64,000 nt of DNA from Notospermus geniculatus (taxonomy: Eukaryota > Nemertea > Pilidiophora > Heteronemertea > Lineidae), in NCBI GenBank assembly GCA_002633025.1, contig NMRB01000367.1, positions 132,530 through 196,529 on the forward strand, in the 5' to 3' direction. The notes under the pieces are model-generated. The model made no database searches, was not told the DNA's origin, and saw nothing but the letters and a program-made list of their open reading frames with translations. The position numbers were made by a program, and so were the translations under genes. This document shows, piece by piece, positions 33,726 to 46,112 of the stretch (positions are counted from its first letter, which is position 1; every line of letters begins with the position of its first letter).

Positions 33726-34382
33726 CAGCCGTTACACTAGATACTGGGCACCCTGTTCCATTGGATAAGACGTCATTTACACCTTATGATTATGGGCCCA
33801 GGGTCTTGCGCTTGGGTACCTCCAACAGCACCGGTCTGCATCACACATACTGTACGTCACAAGTGATTACCCATCGAGAAAAACAGGAATAAACCAGACG
33901 GCACTTTGGACTCCTTGCATATGGAAGTGTGTTTCCTTGATTAGCGACACCTTATTTTTTAGGGTTGTCCTTTTTTTCAACGCCATCGCAGTATTGTATG
34001 GATCATAGCCGACACAACGCTAGCGTCTACTGCGTGGGCGCCGAACGACAGGTAATCCGTGTAGTATCAGGAGATGAGGGTAAAGCCAATAAAATTGACA
34101 TACGTCATTAGAGATTTACCGAAGGATTTTATGCTGCCCGTTGAGAGAAGAATTCACTGATAAAGCATTAAGTGCTTCCGTAAAATAGCAACCGCATTTC
34201 TATCATGTACAGGCAAATGGTCATGTGCATGGTACATTACAAGTGGAAAACACTACAGATAAGGAAACAACACCCTAACTGTCCATATGGTGTTGGCAGG
34301 GTGGAAGAGTCGGTCACAAAACAGTTTAACATTCCTTTGAATGGAGCTTCGTGAAGTCATTGATATTAATGAGGTTTTAATT

Positions 34383-35051
34383 GGTTAGTGATAAAACCCG
34401 GAATGAAACGAAACGAAATGAAATCATCGAAATGATCGAAATGGGACTCGCAGGGAAATTAGGAATTAACGTAGGCCGAGTTGAATTGACGTTTTTTCAA
34501 CATACCACACAAAATCAAATTGATGTTTAAGAATCAGAATGCCAAAGAAAATGCCAAATACATGAAATAGATTTCATCAAACTCCATTACTAGATCCATC
34601 TAGCGGAGGATCGTTGTACCAATGTACTAAATTGCCGAATGAGACCAATTAGGCCTAACCACTAAAACACAACTGGACCGTATGCAGTCTATACGTGTCC
34701 TCGTACGCAGAGCATGCACATGTATTTCGATGGTTATAGTGTTATGTCAGGGAGCTCTAATAGCGTAGGATGATTATAGATAATTGGGCAATGGCGCCAG
34801 CCCACATCATGTACGAAATTCCCTTCGGTGCTCCTCAAGTTGCCGCCAGTTTCTTCTGTGTTTTCCTTCACTCATTCGGTTGGTGCATAAACCAAGCGTC
34901 AATGTCGGAGCAGGTTCTTTGTGAACCACTTAAATATCGATATTACAATAAGACTTGCCAAAACGAATATAAATTCATGCAAATCATGCCCATTTCGATC
35001 GTTTCGATGATTTCATTTCGTTTCGTTTCATTCCGGGTTTTATCACTGACC
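34383..35051. mobile_element. 670-bp transposon with near-perfect 57-bp inverted ends, copy 1 only
   Basis: Ends GGTTAGTGATAAAACCCGG and CCGGGTTTTATCACTGACC. The inverted match continues about 40 bp further through AATGAAACGAAACGAAATG and ATCATCGAAATGATCGAAA with hardly a mismatch. Copy 2 reads past this place without it (about 42352). The subterminal GAAACGAAACGA run resembles that in the 880-bp element at 26003. No ORF with a transposase motif. Confidence 0.65.
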
Positions 35052-35058
35052 GGTTTTA

Positions 35059-35740
35059 ATTTGCAAATCTGACGAAACACGAAGTACGAAATACGAAATT
35101 GGACTTGATTTCCATGACGTAATGTATTTCAGGAGATGGTTGGTACCACAAATATTTCAATGTATTTGTATTTGTATTTCATTTTTCCGTCAGGGCCGAC
35201 GCTATAGCATTATTGGCCCTGGTAAGTACGGAGGAGGCCATCACAAGCTACTCATGTTCCTCACTTGGATGGGGTATTTTACTTGCCCTTGCAAAGACAC
35301 AAGGTACAAGGCACCACGGCTTACTGTCCCATGCGACGGACGTGAAGAGCCGGGAATGAAATCCCATATGGCCCGGGCTGGATTCGAACCCGGGACCTGT
35401 CGCTTGCTAAGCGGACGTGATAACCACTAGGCTATCAGGCTCCTCAATATTGCCTGCTGCAATAACGTCTTTAGCGTATGACATTAGACCGATAAAGTTA
35501 CGGTGTATATTAAACTTGGAAATTTATCTTTCGTTTCCACTTCGTTGATACATGTACGAAGTGGAAATTTAAAAATTCAAGATGCACCATAACTCTTTCG
35601 GTACATATGCTAAACGACGCACTGGCAGGAGGGACATTTGTGGTACCAACCATCTCCAGAAATACATCAGGTCCTGGAAATAAAGTTGAATTTCGTATTT
35701 CGTACTTCATGTTTCGTCAGATTTGCGAAACCTCGCTATT
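35059..35740. mobile_element. Long-arm palindromic MITE split by a SINE, copy 1 only
   Basis: Same family as 11191-11592. Left arm TTGCAAATCTGACGAAACACG to ACCACAAATATT; right arm from TTGCCTGCTGCAATAACGTC to GCGAAACCTCGCTATT. A 289-bp SINE sits between the arms. It directly follows the 670-bp element at 34383-35051. Block copy 2 has neither. Confidence 0.75.
35157..35445 (-). mobile_element. tRNA-derived SINE
   Basis: Read on the minus strand it starts near 35443 with GGAGCCTGATAGCCTAGTGG (A-box-like), then CGCTTAGCAAGCG, an anticodon-like loop. GGTTCGAATCC (B box) follows. A non-tRNA body comes next, and the element ends at 35180-35157 in AAATACAAATACAAATACA repeats. AATATT lies at both ends (35151-35156, 35446-35451). 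The stems no longer pair well enough for a working tRNA. It was mobilised by a LINE partner not present here. Confidence 0.8.
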
Positions 35741-36501
35741 AGGTCTTCAATGGCTGGGGTTCATGACCCTCGCAATCGGTACGAATCCGTATGTAAATAA
35801 GCAGCCATATTACATGTATGTTGGCACAATGGACACTCTCATACCTCCATACACTAGCTGGCTGCCAATATAAGCATGGCATGGCAACATGTACATTCAA
35901 TGTGAAGGTATACCCAGAGGCGCATCAATCTGCTATTTCACTCAAAACCACTCATTTCAAAATGTTCTCACTAAATCCAGACGCAGCGTTATTTCTTGTG
36001 CAATTGCTTGAAGCAATTCATTTGATCCATAGTTTGGGATTTCCATTCTTGTTTCCGCTAATGGTTCGGCGGTGAACGTGACTTTCTTCTTTTTCCAAAA
36101 ATACGAATTAATGGTTCGTCTTCTGAAATAGGTACGAGCGGTTCGTCTTCTGCTGGTTCACGTCTTTTGTTTGTTTAAGTCTTCAGTTTGTACGTCTTTT
36201 GTTTGTAAGGCTGTTCACGCCAACATGAACATCATTCGTTGGAATGGAGTGCATAGAATATTTTGTTGGTTTACGTTACAACCAGGCTATAGGCTACCAT
36301 AAATATGTGACCCGTCACCACAAAAACAGTGCTAAGTCACTCTGAATTTGGCAGGTTGTGATCGGGGTTGTGATGAACGTTTTGTCAATTTCAGTAAGCC
36401 TAGGCTTTATTGTCTGTTTTTTTGTAAAATTTTGGTGATTACATTTCTTCCTTTATCTCCTGGAGTTATTCTGATTCATCCTGGTTCATATCTTGTGCGA
36501 C

Positions 36502-36680
36502 TAAAGCCCGCTGTGTACCTAGGATTTTTCTAGTACTAAAAATTATAAAACGAGGCCCATTAAGGGTGATTTCGGTCTAGGCCACCGACTGCCTAGCTGA
36601 AATGCATTTATGAAAACCCATTTGAACCCCATTTAAAAATTTTAGTACTAGAAAAATCCTAAGTGGGACAGCGGGCTTTA
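36502..36680. mobile_element. MITE with TAAAGCCCGCTGT ends
   Basis: Ends TAAAGCCCGCTGT and ACAGCGGGCTTTA, with inner CCTAGGATTTTTCTAGTACT and AGTACTAGAAAAATCCTA. TA at both sides. Also present in block copy 2 (43303-43481). In copy 1 its right half is repeated by a tandem duplication. Confidence 0.75.
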
Positions 36681-37320
36681 AGACGGGTTTTGCAAGGGAT
36701 GGGTAACATATATCAAGGTTATTTGATATAATTGGCTATACCCGACACAATATTGCTTCTGAAAGATCTTGTCGAGATAGGCACGTAGCAAAATCTTAAT
36801 CCTCTCGGGGATTGGATGAAAAGTACATTGTGTATGAGCCGCCTATCACTCTCTCGTGTTGACTTTAAATTCCTTGACAGACAGGAAATTGCCTTGTTAT
36901 CGAGTACATTGGTGACAGACCCTGTCACACGTTTACATTGGCGACCCATTCTCCCTGTTTTGCATTTATGAAAAACCCATTTGAACCCCATTTAAAAATT
37001 TTAGTACTACATAGAAAAATCCTAAGTGGGACAGCGGGCTTTAAGACGGGTTTTGCAAGGGATGGGTAACATATATCAAGGTTATTTGATATAATTGTCT
37101 ATACCCGACACAATATTGCTTCTGAAAGATCTTGTCGAGATAGGCACGTAGCAAAATCTTAATCCTCTCGGGGATTGGATGAAAAGTACATTGTGTATGA
37201 GCCGCCTATCACTCTCTCGTGTTGACTTTAAATTCCTTTACAGACAGGAAATTGCCTTGTTATCGAGTACATTGGTGACAGACCCTGTCACACGTTTACA
37301 TTGGCGACCCATTCTCCCTG
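36603..37320. repeat. 358-bp tandem duplication
   Basis: The unit 36603-36960 is followed directly by a near-identical unit from 36961 (TGCATTTATGAAAAACCC). Block copy 2 has only one (43412-43760). The unit includes the right arm of the MITE at 36502. The units differ by a handful of bases, so the event is recent. Confidence 0.8.
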
Positions 37321-37778
37321 TTGAACCAATCAATAGCGTACATCCCCCGTAACAATTGGAAAGCGACCGCATGAAAGTGGCTCAGAATCACCAATCGTTC
37401 CTCTTCCGTGGGAGTTACTTTTCGAATCTCTCTCATTGCAAATTTTTTCCTTGTGTGCCCCTGATTACCATGATGATACTACATGTATGACCGATGCCGG
37501 TCGTGATTTCGCTTTTCCATCATGCAACCTTTGTTGAAATACTCATTTCCTCTTTTCAGAATGAGTGTTACAGGACCTTCTATCACATTTGAAGGTGGCA
37601 AATAATCCAAGGCGTTAAGCCTTTGCGTCCGGTGCCCACACCTGACTTCACAGATTTGCCTTTGGTGCTTTCAGTTTGGACTTCACTTCGATGTCATGAA
37701 AATATGGAAGGCAAAAGTTGCCTGTGCCTCAAAAAATGAAGTGCGAACCCTGCATTTGATTGTCTAACTTAAAGATAA

Positions 37779-37987
37779 TGTATCACGACTTCATTGTTTA
37801 CATTCAGTGTTTGTAAACATGGATGTTTACATTATGTTATTTTGGGATTTTGGGACATGCCAACCCACCAAATTGACTAGGCTATTTCCTGCATCAAAAG
37901 AATTTCTAGAGGCGATATGCCACCAAAAATTACCCATAAGACAAAGAAAGACAGGATATAAACAAACAAAATGTAAATAAACAATGA
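37779..37987. mobile_element. TTAA-type MITE (TTAAAGATAAT), cut by an N
   Basis: Left end TTAAAGATAATGTATCACG; the right end is missing because the sequence jumps at N 37988. Intact partner at 44199-44440 in block copy 2. Confidence 0.7.
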
Positions 37988-40610
37988 NTCATATTGGATG
38001 TGTCAAATGGCTAATGTAAAGGAGAGCGCGATACTTGAAAGCAACGGAAACGGTCGAGAGGAAGTGTCAAACTTGAATCCATCATCTCCATTTGTGGTTA
38101 AACAAACAAAAGCACATTCCATTTCCTTCTTATCGGCAAATGGTGGACTACGTATTGGAGGGATTGGAGACTTATTGGGATTCTCTCCGCAATTACCATA
38201 ATAACATTTGAGTGCTTGTAAGCAATTGATTGCCACTTATTGCCGTGATCCATTACTGCGCTTTGGAAACTTGAGTGTCAACTAAAAGTTCCCGTGACGA
38301 TATTTTGGTGGTATTGTGGTCACCAAATTTTCCGTCGGCTCTGCACATAACTGTGCCAGACGTCAGCATTATGGAATCGACATGGATGTTGAATCATGTC
38401 GACAATCGACTGCAATCATTACATAGTCTTCATTTTCTTATGTAGAACAGCTGCAACAATAATAACTTACATACCACATGTATAGAGATCGTCAGCCGTA
38501 TCATTTCTACAGCCACAACTGACATCTGTTACCAAATTTTGCAAGATTTTCACACGATATTTTACATGTGGAATGTGTTATCGAACGGCGGTATTCGCAT
38601 TATACACGTACAGTCATGGACATTAGTTTATCTACACTTTGTGCTTTCAATATTTAAAATACTACTGGGCCAATTTAAACACGGTTTGTTCCATATGAAA
38701 ATACATTCGTTGTTGGTCATATTTCTGCATCAAAATTTTGGAAATTTGATAATATCGTAATTGCATGTATGTAATAGATCATCACAAAAAACACTAAAAA
38801 TCAAACTTCTTATTATCTAATATTTTTGCGATTTTTGTTGCAGATGTGATAGAGTGGAACTTTCTAAGGATTTTGGGCTTTGTTTCATTAAAATATGTCG
38901 AGTGGTTGCTGAGATATTTGAGATTATCAAAATTTGATAATTTGAGATTTTCGTGTTAGTGTGGGAAATTTTGATGCCATTAGATAAAGCTAGCCTCAGA
39001 ATATGTATATACTAAATTTTGGAACTTTTTGCCTTATCTAGGCAGAAATATTGCGTATTTTTCAAAGTACCGGTATCAAAACCAAAACCAAAACTTCATA
39101 CTTCTTGGTTTTTAGGTGAGCTCTGTCCACTGATATCAAAATTTTGTGAAAAATTGAAAAATCTCAAATTATCGAAATTTTGATACATGTTATCTCAAAT
39201 ATCTGAGCAACCACTCAACATATCTTGATGAAACAAAGTCCATGATTCTTAGAAGGTTCCACTCTATCAAAACTGCAACAAAAGTCACCAAAAAATTACA
39301 TAATAAAAATATTGATTTTTATGATTTTTTCTGATGAGCTATTACGTAATTAGGATATTTCCAAATTTCCAAAATGTTGATGCAGAAATGTGACCAACAA
39401 GATGTACTTTCATATGGAAAAACCGTGTTTAAATTGGCACAGTAGTATTTTAAATATTGAAACTAATGTCCATGACTGTACAATGTAAAACGCCAAAAAC
39501 CAAAACTTGAAAACATTGGGAGAAGACACGATTGTCTTTCTTTTAGCCATGGGTATGATTTCCATCTTTGCAGTGGCAAATGCAGAAACAGCTGCAATAT
39601 GACCACATCACGGATATTCAGATACAGGAATCAAGTGACACAATCGAAAAATAACTCGAGTTGCTTGCAACCTGGCATTTTGCCTGTCGAATTCCAATTT
39701 TTGCCAAGAGACGTCTGATACATGTATTTCCAGCAACCAACCACTACCAACATGAACACTGGCTTGTATGTATTACCATACCTCTATCAAGTAACTATCT
39801 CTATTAGTCATCAAATAGCCAGTGTTATTCCCTTAAGCGCATCAGGATGTGTTTCCCATAGTAGACGTCACGCTACATGGATCATCCTGTCACTCCGGGA
39901 TAATCAAATTAATCTTGGCGATCCGATATGGAATGATGCGGGGCCGTTTTGGCATCAGTCCCTTTAGTCGAATCCTGTGTGTATTTGTTGCTGGTGGTGC
40001 AATATACGTATCTAAATCGGTGTTTATATCAAAATATCGTGCCAGTATATTGGACCTTTGCCCTCCGACGTTCGCTGTAGATCTGTGTAGATGGTAGAAT
40101 GGCCACGACAGGGGCATTTACTCATAGACCTAAACCTATAGTACGATCTACCATGCTTGAATGTTAAGGCAAAACCTAGCAAGTCACACATTTTGATCAA
40201 AGTTNCAGATTTATGTGCCGACGTAACATTCTTAAATGGTTTTTTTAATGTAGTAGTAGATTCTTTCAACAGAATTATTGCCGCCTGATGTAACCGCAAA
40301 ATACGGGGCTTGTTTCAGATAAGCCATAGATCTACTCCGTCGGCAGAGATAACATCTCTGGTTGTCAGATAGATGTTACCTGCTCTGATTGCCGATTAGA
40401 AGCTTCGAGATGCCATCTCTGCTTGCTGGATATGCCAGATGCTAGTGACATTATTGTTTTCAGAGGGGCTTACATTTTACTATTGAAGATAGAGTGTGGT
40501 TGAGGGCCGGGTCATGGCTTCTATTATAGCTAATCAACAACACACTGGATAGAAGCATATTAAAACAAGAGAAGGAACTCAGTGATGGATCAGTAAATTT
40601 CAGGATATCA

Positions 40611-40750
40611 GGGACCTTATTCACAAAGCCCCCGTAACTTTAAGGGTACGCAAATCCTTTGTCAGGCTGATAGCGAACAACAGGTTGTCCGCAAAAGGAC
40701 AATAGTTTGCGCATTTCCGTAAGTTACGGGAGCTTCGTGAATAAGGTCCC
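40611..40750. mobile_element. 140-bp MITE (GGGACCTTATTCACAAAG), copy 2 only
   Basis: Ends GGGACCTTATTCACAAAGC and GCTTCGTGAATAAGGTCCC, inner CCCGTAACTT and AAGTTACGGG. Copy 1 (about 32789) has GATATCGGATC with no element. The target duplication is unclear because flanking bases differ between copies. Same family as 3034-3636. Confidence 0.8.
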
Positions 40751-42429
40751 GGATCACAAAATCTTGTCGATATCACTAATATTTACATGTAATGCAACGT
40801 GTGTCAGCAGTCGCAATGCCCGTACATAAAATATTCGCCTTGTGCAAAGATGTATAATGGTGTTGTGGAAGCCGCATTTCAATAGATTTTTTTTCAACAG
40901 ATGGATCATTACGGCGGTTGAAAATTATGTTGCCAGGCAGCGAAAATATATGGTTCGCTAATGGTAAATGCCAAGATGAACATAACAAAAGTGTCATAGC
41001 AAACAAAAGCGGCGCAACGCGGCATAAAGGATTTTCCTTATTTGGAGAGTTGGAAAGCACACAATCAGAGCGAGCGAGAGAGAGAGCACTCCATAGCCAA
41101 CAGATGCTACTGTAGTCGGAAAGGTTATGGCTACTGCGTGCTGGCGATATTTCATCAGTGAGATCAAAACGATAATGCCTTTTTCAAAGTAGGCCTAGAC
41201 AGACAATAGACTCTCAGACAACAGGTTGAGCTTACTTTTTATACGTTTTTTTTCTCCCAGACATTTCAATCTGTTTTCCCATGTTGCTGATCTGAATTGT
41301 AAAGGGTATAAAGGCTAAAAGTCACGAATGCGAACCACTCAGCGGTGAAGAACAATTGGGATCTTGGTCGATATCGCTGGTTGAGAATGTCGATGTTAAA
41401 GTCCAGGGCCGATATTAATAAAAACCTTGCTAGGCCCAGTTGTTGCTAGTTGTGTACATTGGCCTGTACAAACTGGTAAACTGGGCACTTCAGCAAGTAC
41501 CTAAGGCTGAAGGGGTGAATGTCGTCCACAGCAGCTTGGACGAATTTTTTTCACCGCTTTTTCTATCTTATGTTCTTCTCTTGGCCAATCATAACCCCTG
41601 GCCCCTATCCCACAACCCTTGATACCTGGCCTCCTACCTCTACCCCTAAGGCCTACCCCTAATCCTTACCCTAGCCCTAACCCCTGACCCTCACAGGTAG
41701 CCGTTACACTAGATAAGCGGCACCTTGTTCCATTGGATAAGACGTCATTTACACCTTTATGGGCCCAGGGTCTTGCGCTTGGGTACCTCCAACAGCACCG
41801 GTCTGCATCATACATACTGTACTTCACAAGTGATTACCCATAGAAAAAACAGGAATAAACCAGACGGCACTTTGGACTCCTTGCATATGGAAGTGTGTTT
41901 CCTTGATTAGCGACACCTTATTTTTTAGGGTTGCCCTTTTTTTCAACGCCATCGCAGTATTGTATGGATCATAGCCGACACAACGCTAGCGTCTACTGCG
42001 TGGGCGCCGAACGACAGGTAATCCGTGTAGTATCAGGAGATGAGGGTAAAGCCAATAAAATTGACATACGTCATTAGAGATTTACCGAAGGATTTTATGC
42101 TTCCCGTTGAGAGAAGAATTCACTGATAAAGCATTAAGTGCTTCCGTAAAATAGCAACCGCATTTCTATCATGTACATGCAAATGGTTGTGTACGTACAT
42201 AGTACATTACAATGGCAAAACAATACAGATAAGGAAACAGCAGCCTAACGTCTATTTATGGACAGTTTGTTGGTGTTGGCATTGTTGAAGAGTCAGTCAC
42301 AAACCACTCTAACATTCCTTTGAATGGAGCTTCGTGAAGTCATTGATATTTTGGTCTTCAAGTAGGTAATAGTTTTCAATGGTTGGGGTCCGGATTGGCA
42401 TGTGGAACAATGAGCCTCGCAATGGGGAT

Positions 42430-42562
42430 ACTAGCTACGATAGAGGGCAGCACACCGAAACCCGGTCCTATACAGTGGACGCCTTTTGTGTGGGAAATTG
42501 ATCAGGACCGGGATGTCAGTTTCATTTCAATAATTTTAACCACAAGTGACACCTATTGAGGC
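42430..42562. repeat. Dispersed repeat, copy 2 only
   Basis: The stretch GAGGGCAGCACACCGAAACC to TTAACCACAAGTGACACC is absent from block copy 1. It recurs at about 45964-46112 in single-copy sequence. No inverted ends were seen. It may be a SINE body or part of a larger element. Confidence 0.55.
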
Positions 42563-43302
42563 AGTGAGGTAGGGTCCGCATTGCTACGCATCAGTATGTA
42601 AATGAGTATTATGATATTCTATTGGCGCAATGGACATTCTCATACCTCCATACACTAGCTGGCTGCCAATACACGCATGATATGGCAACATGTACATTCA
42701 ATGTGAAGGTATACCCAGAGGCGCATCAATCTGCTATTTCACTCAAAACCACTCATTTCAAAATGTTCTCACTAAATCCAGACGCAGCGTTATTTCTTGT
42801 GCAATTGCTTGAAGCAATTCATTTGATCCATAGTTTGGGATTTCCATTCTTGTTTCCGCTAATGGTTCGGCGGTGAACGTGACTTTCTTCTTTTTCCAAA
42901 AATACGAATTAATGGTTCGTCTTCTGAAATAGGTACGAGCGGTTCGTCTTCTGCTGGTTCACGTCTTTTGTTTGTTTAAGTCTTCAGTTTGTACGTCTTT
43001 TGTTTGTAAGGCTGTTCACGCCAACATGAACATCATTCGTTGGAATGGAGTGCATAGAATATTTTGTTGGTTTACGTTACAACCAGGCTATAGGCTACCA
43101 TAAATATGTGACCCGTCACCACAAAAACAGTGCTAAGTCACTCTGAATTTGGCAGGTTGTGATCGGGGTTGTGATGAACGTTTTGTCAATTTCAGTAAGC
43201 CTAGGCTTTATTGTCTGTTTTTTTGTAAAATTTTGGTGATTACATTTCTTCCTTTATCTCCTGGAGTTATTCTGATTCATCCTGGTTCATATCTTGTGCG
43301 AC

Positions 43303-43481
43303 TAAAGCCCGCTGTGTACCTAGGATTTTTCTAGTACTAAAAATTATAAAACGAGGCCCATTAAGGGTGATTTCGGTCTAGGCCACCGACTGCCTAGCTG
43401 AAATGCATTTATGAAAACCCATTTGAACCCCATTTAAAAATTTTAGTACTAGAAAAATCCTAAGTGGGACAGCGGGCTTTA
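43303..43481. mobile_element. MITE with TAAAGCCCGCTGT ends, copy-2 partner
   Basis: Partner of 36502-36680; arms intact and no tandem duplication follows. Confidence 0.75.
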
Positions 43482-44198
43482 AGACGGGTTTTGCAAGGGA
43501 TGGGTAACATATATCAAGGTTATTTGATATAATTGGCTATACCCGACACAATATTGCTTCTGAAAGATCTTGTCGAGATAGGCACGTAGCAAAATCTTAA
43601 TCCTCTCGGGGATTGGATGAAAAGTACATTGTGTATGAGCCGCCTATCACTCTCTCGTGTTGACTTTAAATTCCTTGACAGACAGGAAATTGCCTTGTTA
43701 TCGAGTACATTGGTGACAGACCCTGTCACACGTTTACATTGGCGACCCATTCTCCCTGTTGAACCAATCAATAGCGTACATCCCCCGTAACAATTGGAAA
43801 GCGACCGCATGAAAGTGGCTCAGAATCACCAATCGTTCCTCTTCCGTGGGATTTACTTTTCGAATCTCTGCAATTTTTTTCCTTGTGTGCCCCTGATTAC
43901 CATGATACTACATGTATGACCGATGGCGGTCGTGATTTTGCTTTTCCATCATGCAACCTTCGTTGAAATACACATTTTCCTCTTTTCAGAATGAGTGTTA
44001 CAGGCCTTTCTATCACATTTGCAAGGTGTGAAATAATCCAAGGCGTTAAGCGTTTGCGTCAGGTGCCCACACCTGACTTCACAGATTTGCCTTGGTGATT
44101 TCAGTTTGGACTTCACAACGATTTCATGAAAATGTGGAAGGCAAAAGTTGCCTGTCTCTCAAAAAATGAAGTGCGAACCCTGCACTTGATTGTCTAAC

Positions 44199-44440
44199 TT
44201 AAAGATAATGTATCACGAATTCATTGTTTACATTCAGTGTTTGTAAACATGGATGTATTGGGATTTTGGGACATGCCAACCCACCAAATTGACTACTTCC
44301 TGCATTAAAAGAATTTCTAGAGGCGATATGCCACCAAAAATTACCCATAAGACAAAGAAAGACAGGATATAAACAAACAAAATGTAAATAAACAATGATT
44401 TTCGTGGCCCGCGAAAATACCCGTGATACATTATCTTTAA
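44199..44440. mobile_element. TTAA-type MITE (TTAAAGATAAT), complete
   Basis: Ends TTAAAGATAATGTATCACG and CGTGATACATTATCTTTAA. Contains the same GGGACATGCCAACCCACC and AAATAAACAATGA words as the 14727 element. It has a 13-bp internal deletion in the left part compared with the copy at 37779. Confidence 0.75.
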
Positions 44441-44778
44441 CGTAGTGTCTCGCCAATCTCTTTCTTCTCAGAATCAACGTTTCTTTCATCTCTGCCTACG
44501 TGCAGAAAGTGTACTCGGCAAGATAGACGTATCAAAACTAAATTACACACTCTGCCCTTGGGATCGATCGTTTAGAATGTAAAAAGCTGCATATCCGAGT
44601 TGATAGAGTGCTTTCGGGCGTGATAGGTTAAAGTCAGACGGTGCATGTTAATAGGATAAACCTAAATGACATGATATATATAGTCATGTGAGCGGTAGGT
44701 TAGTTGGCTTTGTGGTTTTGAGTTTCAATAAGGGTGGGAGGAAAAGCAGACAATCTTGCTACGTGCCATGGTATTCAA
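44441..44778. other. No feature recognised
   Basis: Single-copy sequence between two MITEs; nothing supported. Confidence 0.4.
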
Positions 44779-44927
44779 TAGGGAAGTTTAGAAATCAAAC
44801 GATAAACGTAAACGTTAAGGACAACGTTATTTTCGTACCGATGCTGTATAAATTCTGGTTATTGTGTAGTATGAAAAATAACATTGTCGTAAAGTTTATG
44901 TTATCGTTTGATTTCTAAACCTCCCTA
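44779..44927. mobile_element. TA-type MITE (TAGGGAAGTTTAG), third member
   Basis: TA ends, arms GGGAAGTTTAGAAATCAAAC and GTTTGATTTCTAAACCTCCC, inner GGACAACGTTATTTTCG and CATTGTCG. Same family as 17009-17161. Confidence 0.75.
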
Positions 44928-45601
44928 ATGATTCCCCACGCAATGAATAATATTTGGAGCAATATGAGGTCTTTCAACAAGTCTGACTTGTTCCGTAGCG
45001 AGATACAAGGGAAGTGTTTGGAAGATATCACTGAGACCAGCAGTCCATGGTGATTGTAAGCATAGCTCCATCACCATTTCTCCTATGATTTACCTTGTTC
45101 TCCCTCTCATCTATATTCATCGAAGGCAGTTTAGGTTTCTCTGACCACCGTGTGTATAAACATTGCTTTTCCGCTGCTATCGGAAACGTCAAGGTCTATA
45201 AGTAAGCGAAGGTGACACGATGGCGCTTGTTATTTGATCTATGATGGCGGTGTCAAATCCTAACCCACTCAGCTTTAAATATACATCGATCATGGCTTAC
45301 GAATGATTGCGATAATAATCGCTCCCGGCTCGCCAAACATGTCGGCTCTACTGCATGTCAATAGTAGTACTATTTGGAAAAGTCATTCTAGCCGTTCAAT
45401 TTACCACACTGTGTGAATATTGGTTTCGGTAACTGGCAGAGGCAACAACAACAATTAAGGTTCGTCGCAAGAGTGTAACATCAGCGTGACAGCAATCATT
45501 GCTAAATCTAGTAGTCGTCTTGAAAATGATAATACCAAGAAAGGAGCTGGTCAGGAATGGAAACATAAGGAATAAACTACCGGGTACCACTGAGTGATCT
45601 A
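44928..45601. other. No feature recognised
   Basis: Single-copy sequence. A minus-strand frame of 137 codons overlaps it but starts across the neighbouring palindrome, so it is unlikely to be a gene. Confidence 0.35.
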
Positions 45602-45736
45602 TAAGGCTTCCCTTACATAGAAGTATACGGTATACGAAAACGCCGGTGAACAATGGCTTTACGGTCGTGAATCCGCGGGAAGCGATTGTTAAGCGGCGTT
45701 TTCGTATACCGTATACTTCTATGTAAGGGAAGCCTA
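45602..45736. mobile_element. 135-bp palindromic MITE, TA target
   Basis: Arms of about 45 bp: TAAGGCTTCCCTTACATAG, then AAGTATACGGTATACGAAAA; right, TTTTCGTATACCGTATACTT, then CTATGTAAGGGAAGCCTTA-type end. TA at both sides. The tight arm match suggests recent insertion. Confidence 0.8.
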
Positions 45737-45963
45737 ATGAGACAACTGACAGAATAACTATGTCTTTTGTCACCACCTCCATGTAATGTTTGAGACAAAA
45801 GGTGCCCAAAAGGACTGACTGAAGCCCTATTGTAAAGCTAAGTGAGTGAACGATAACAATAGAACACTTGGCTGTTCTGTTTATTGTGGGATCACCCTAC
45901 TGGTTTACCAGCCCCTTTCAGAGGTCAATCCCCAAAGCACATTACTTTAGTACACAGTGTTTG

Positions 45964-46112
45964 GTGAATAGGGATCCTAGCTCAACAGAGGGCAGCACAC
46001 CGAAACCCGATCCTAATACATGTACAATGGACGCCTTTTGTGTGGGAAATTGATCAGGACCGGGATGTCAGTTTCATTTCAATAGTTTTAACCACTAGTG
46101 ACACCTATTGAA
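45964..46112. repeat. Dispersed repeat, second copy
   Basis: Matches 42430-42562 from GAGGGCAGCACACCGAAACC to AGTGACACCTATTGA, with small differences. Confidence 0.55.

Larger units (their letters stand above)
28908..37987. repeat. Large duplicated block B, copy 1
   Basis: About 9.1 kb that recurs as 37989-44440, starting with the same TCATATTGGATGTGTC. Copy 1 alone carries the 31.1-31.9 kb MITE cluster (missing from copy 2 because of the N at 40205), the element at 34383, the SINE-bearing MITE at 35059 and a 358-bp tandem duplication. The two copies abut at a lone N (37988). Confidence 0.8.
37989..44440. repeat. Large duplicated block B, copy 2
   Basis: Second copy of 28908-37987. It is shortened by a join at N 40205, where 31169 and 32390 of copy 1 are effectively spliced together, and by lack of three copy-1 insertions. 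It alone carries the MITE at 40611 and the repeat at 42430. Confidence 0.8.

Noticed and set aside
35372-35443. Functional tRNA gene
   Set aside because: Boxes and an AGC-like anticodon loop are visible, but the acceptor and T stems do not pair, and the sequence runs into a SINE body with an AAATAC tail.
45396-45809. 137-codon frame on the minus strand
   Set aside because: A third of it is the 135-bp palindromic MITE at 45602-45736, and the rest has no recognisable motif.
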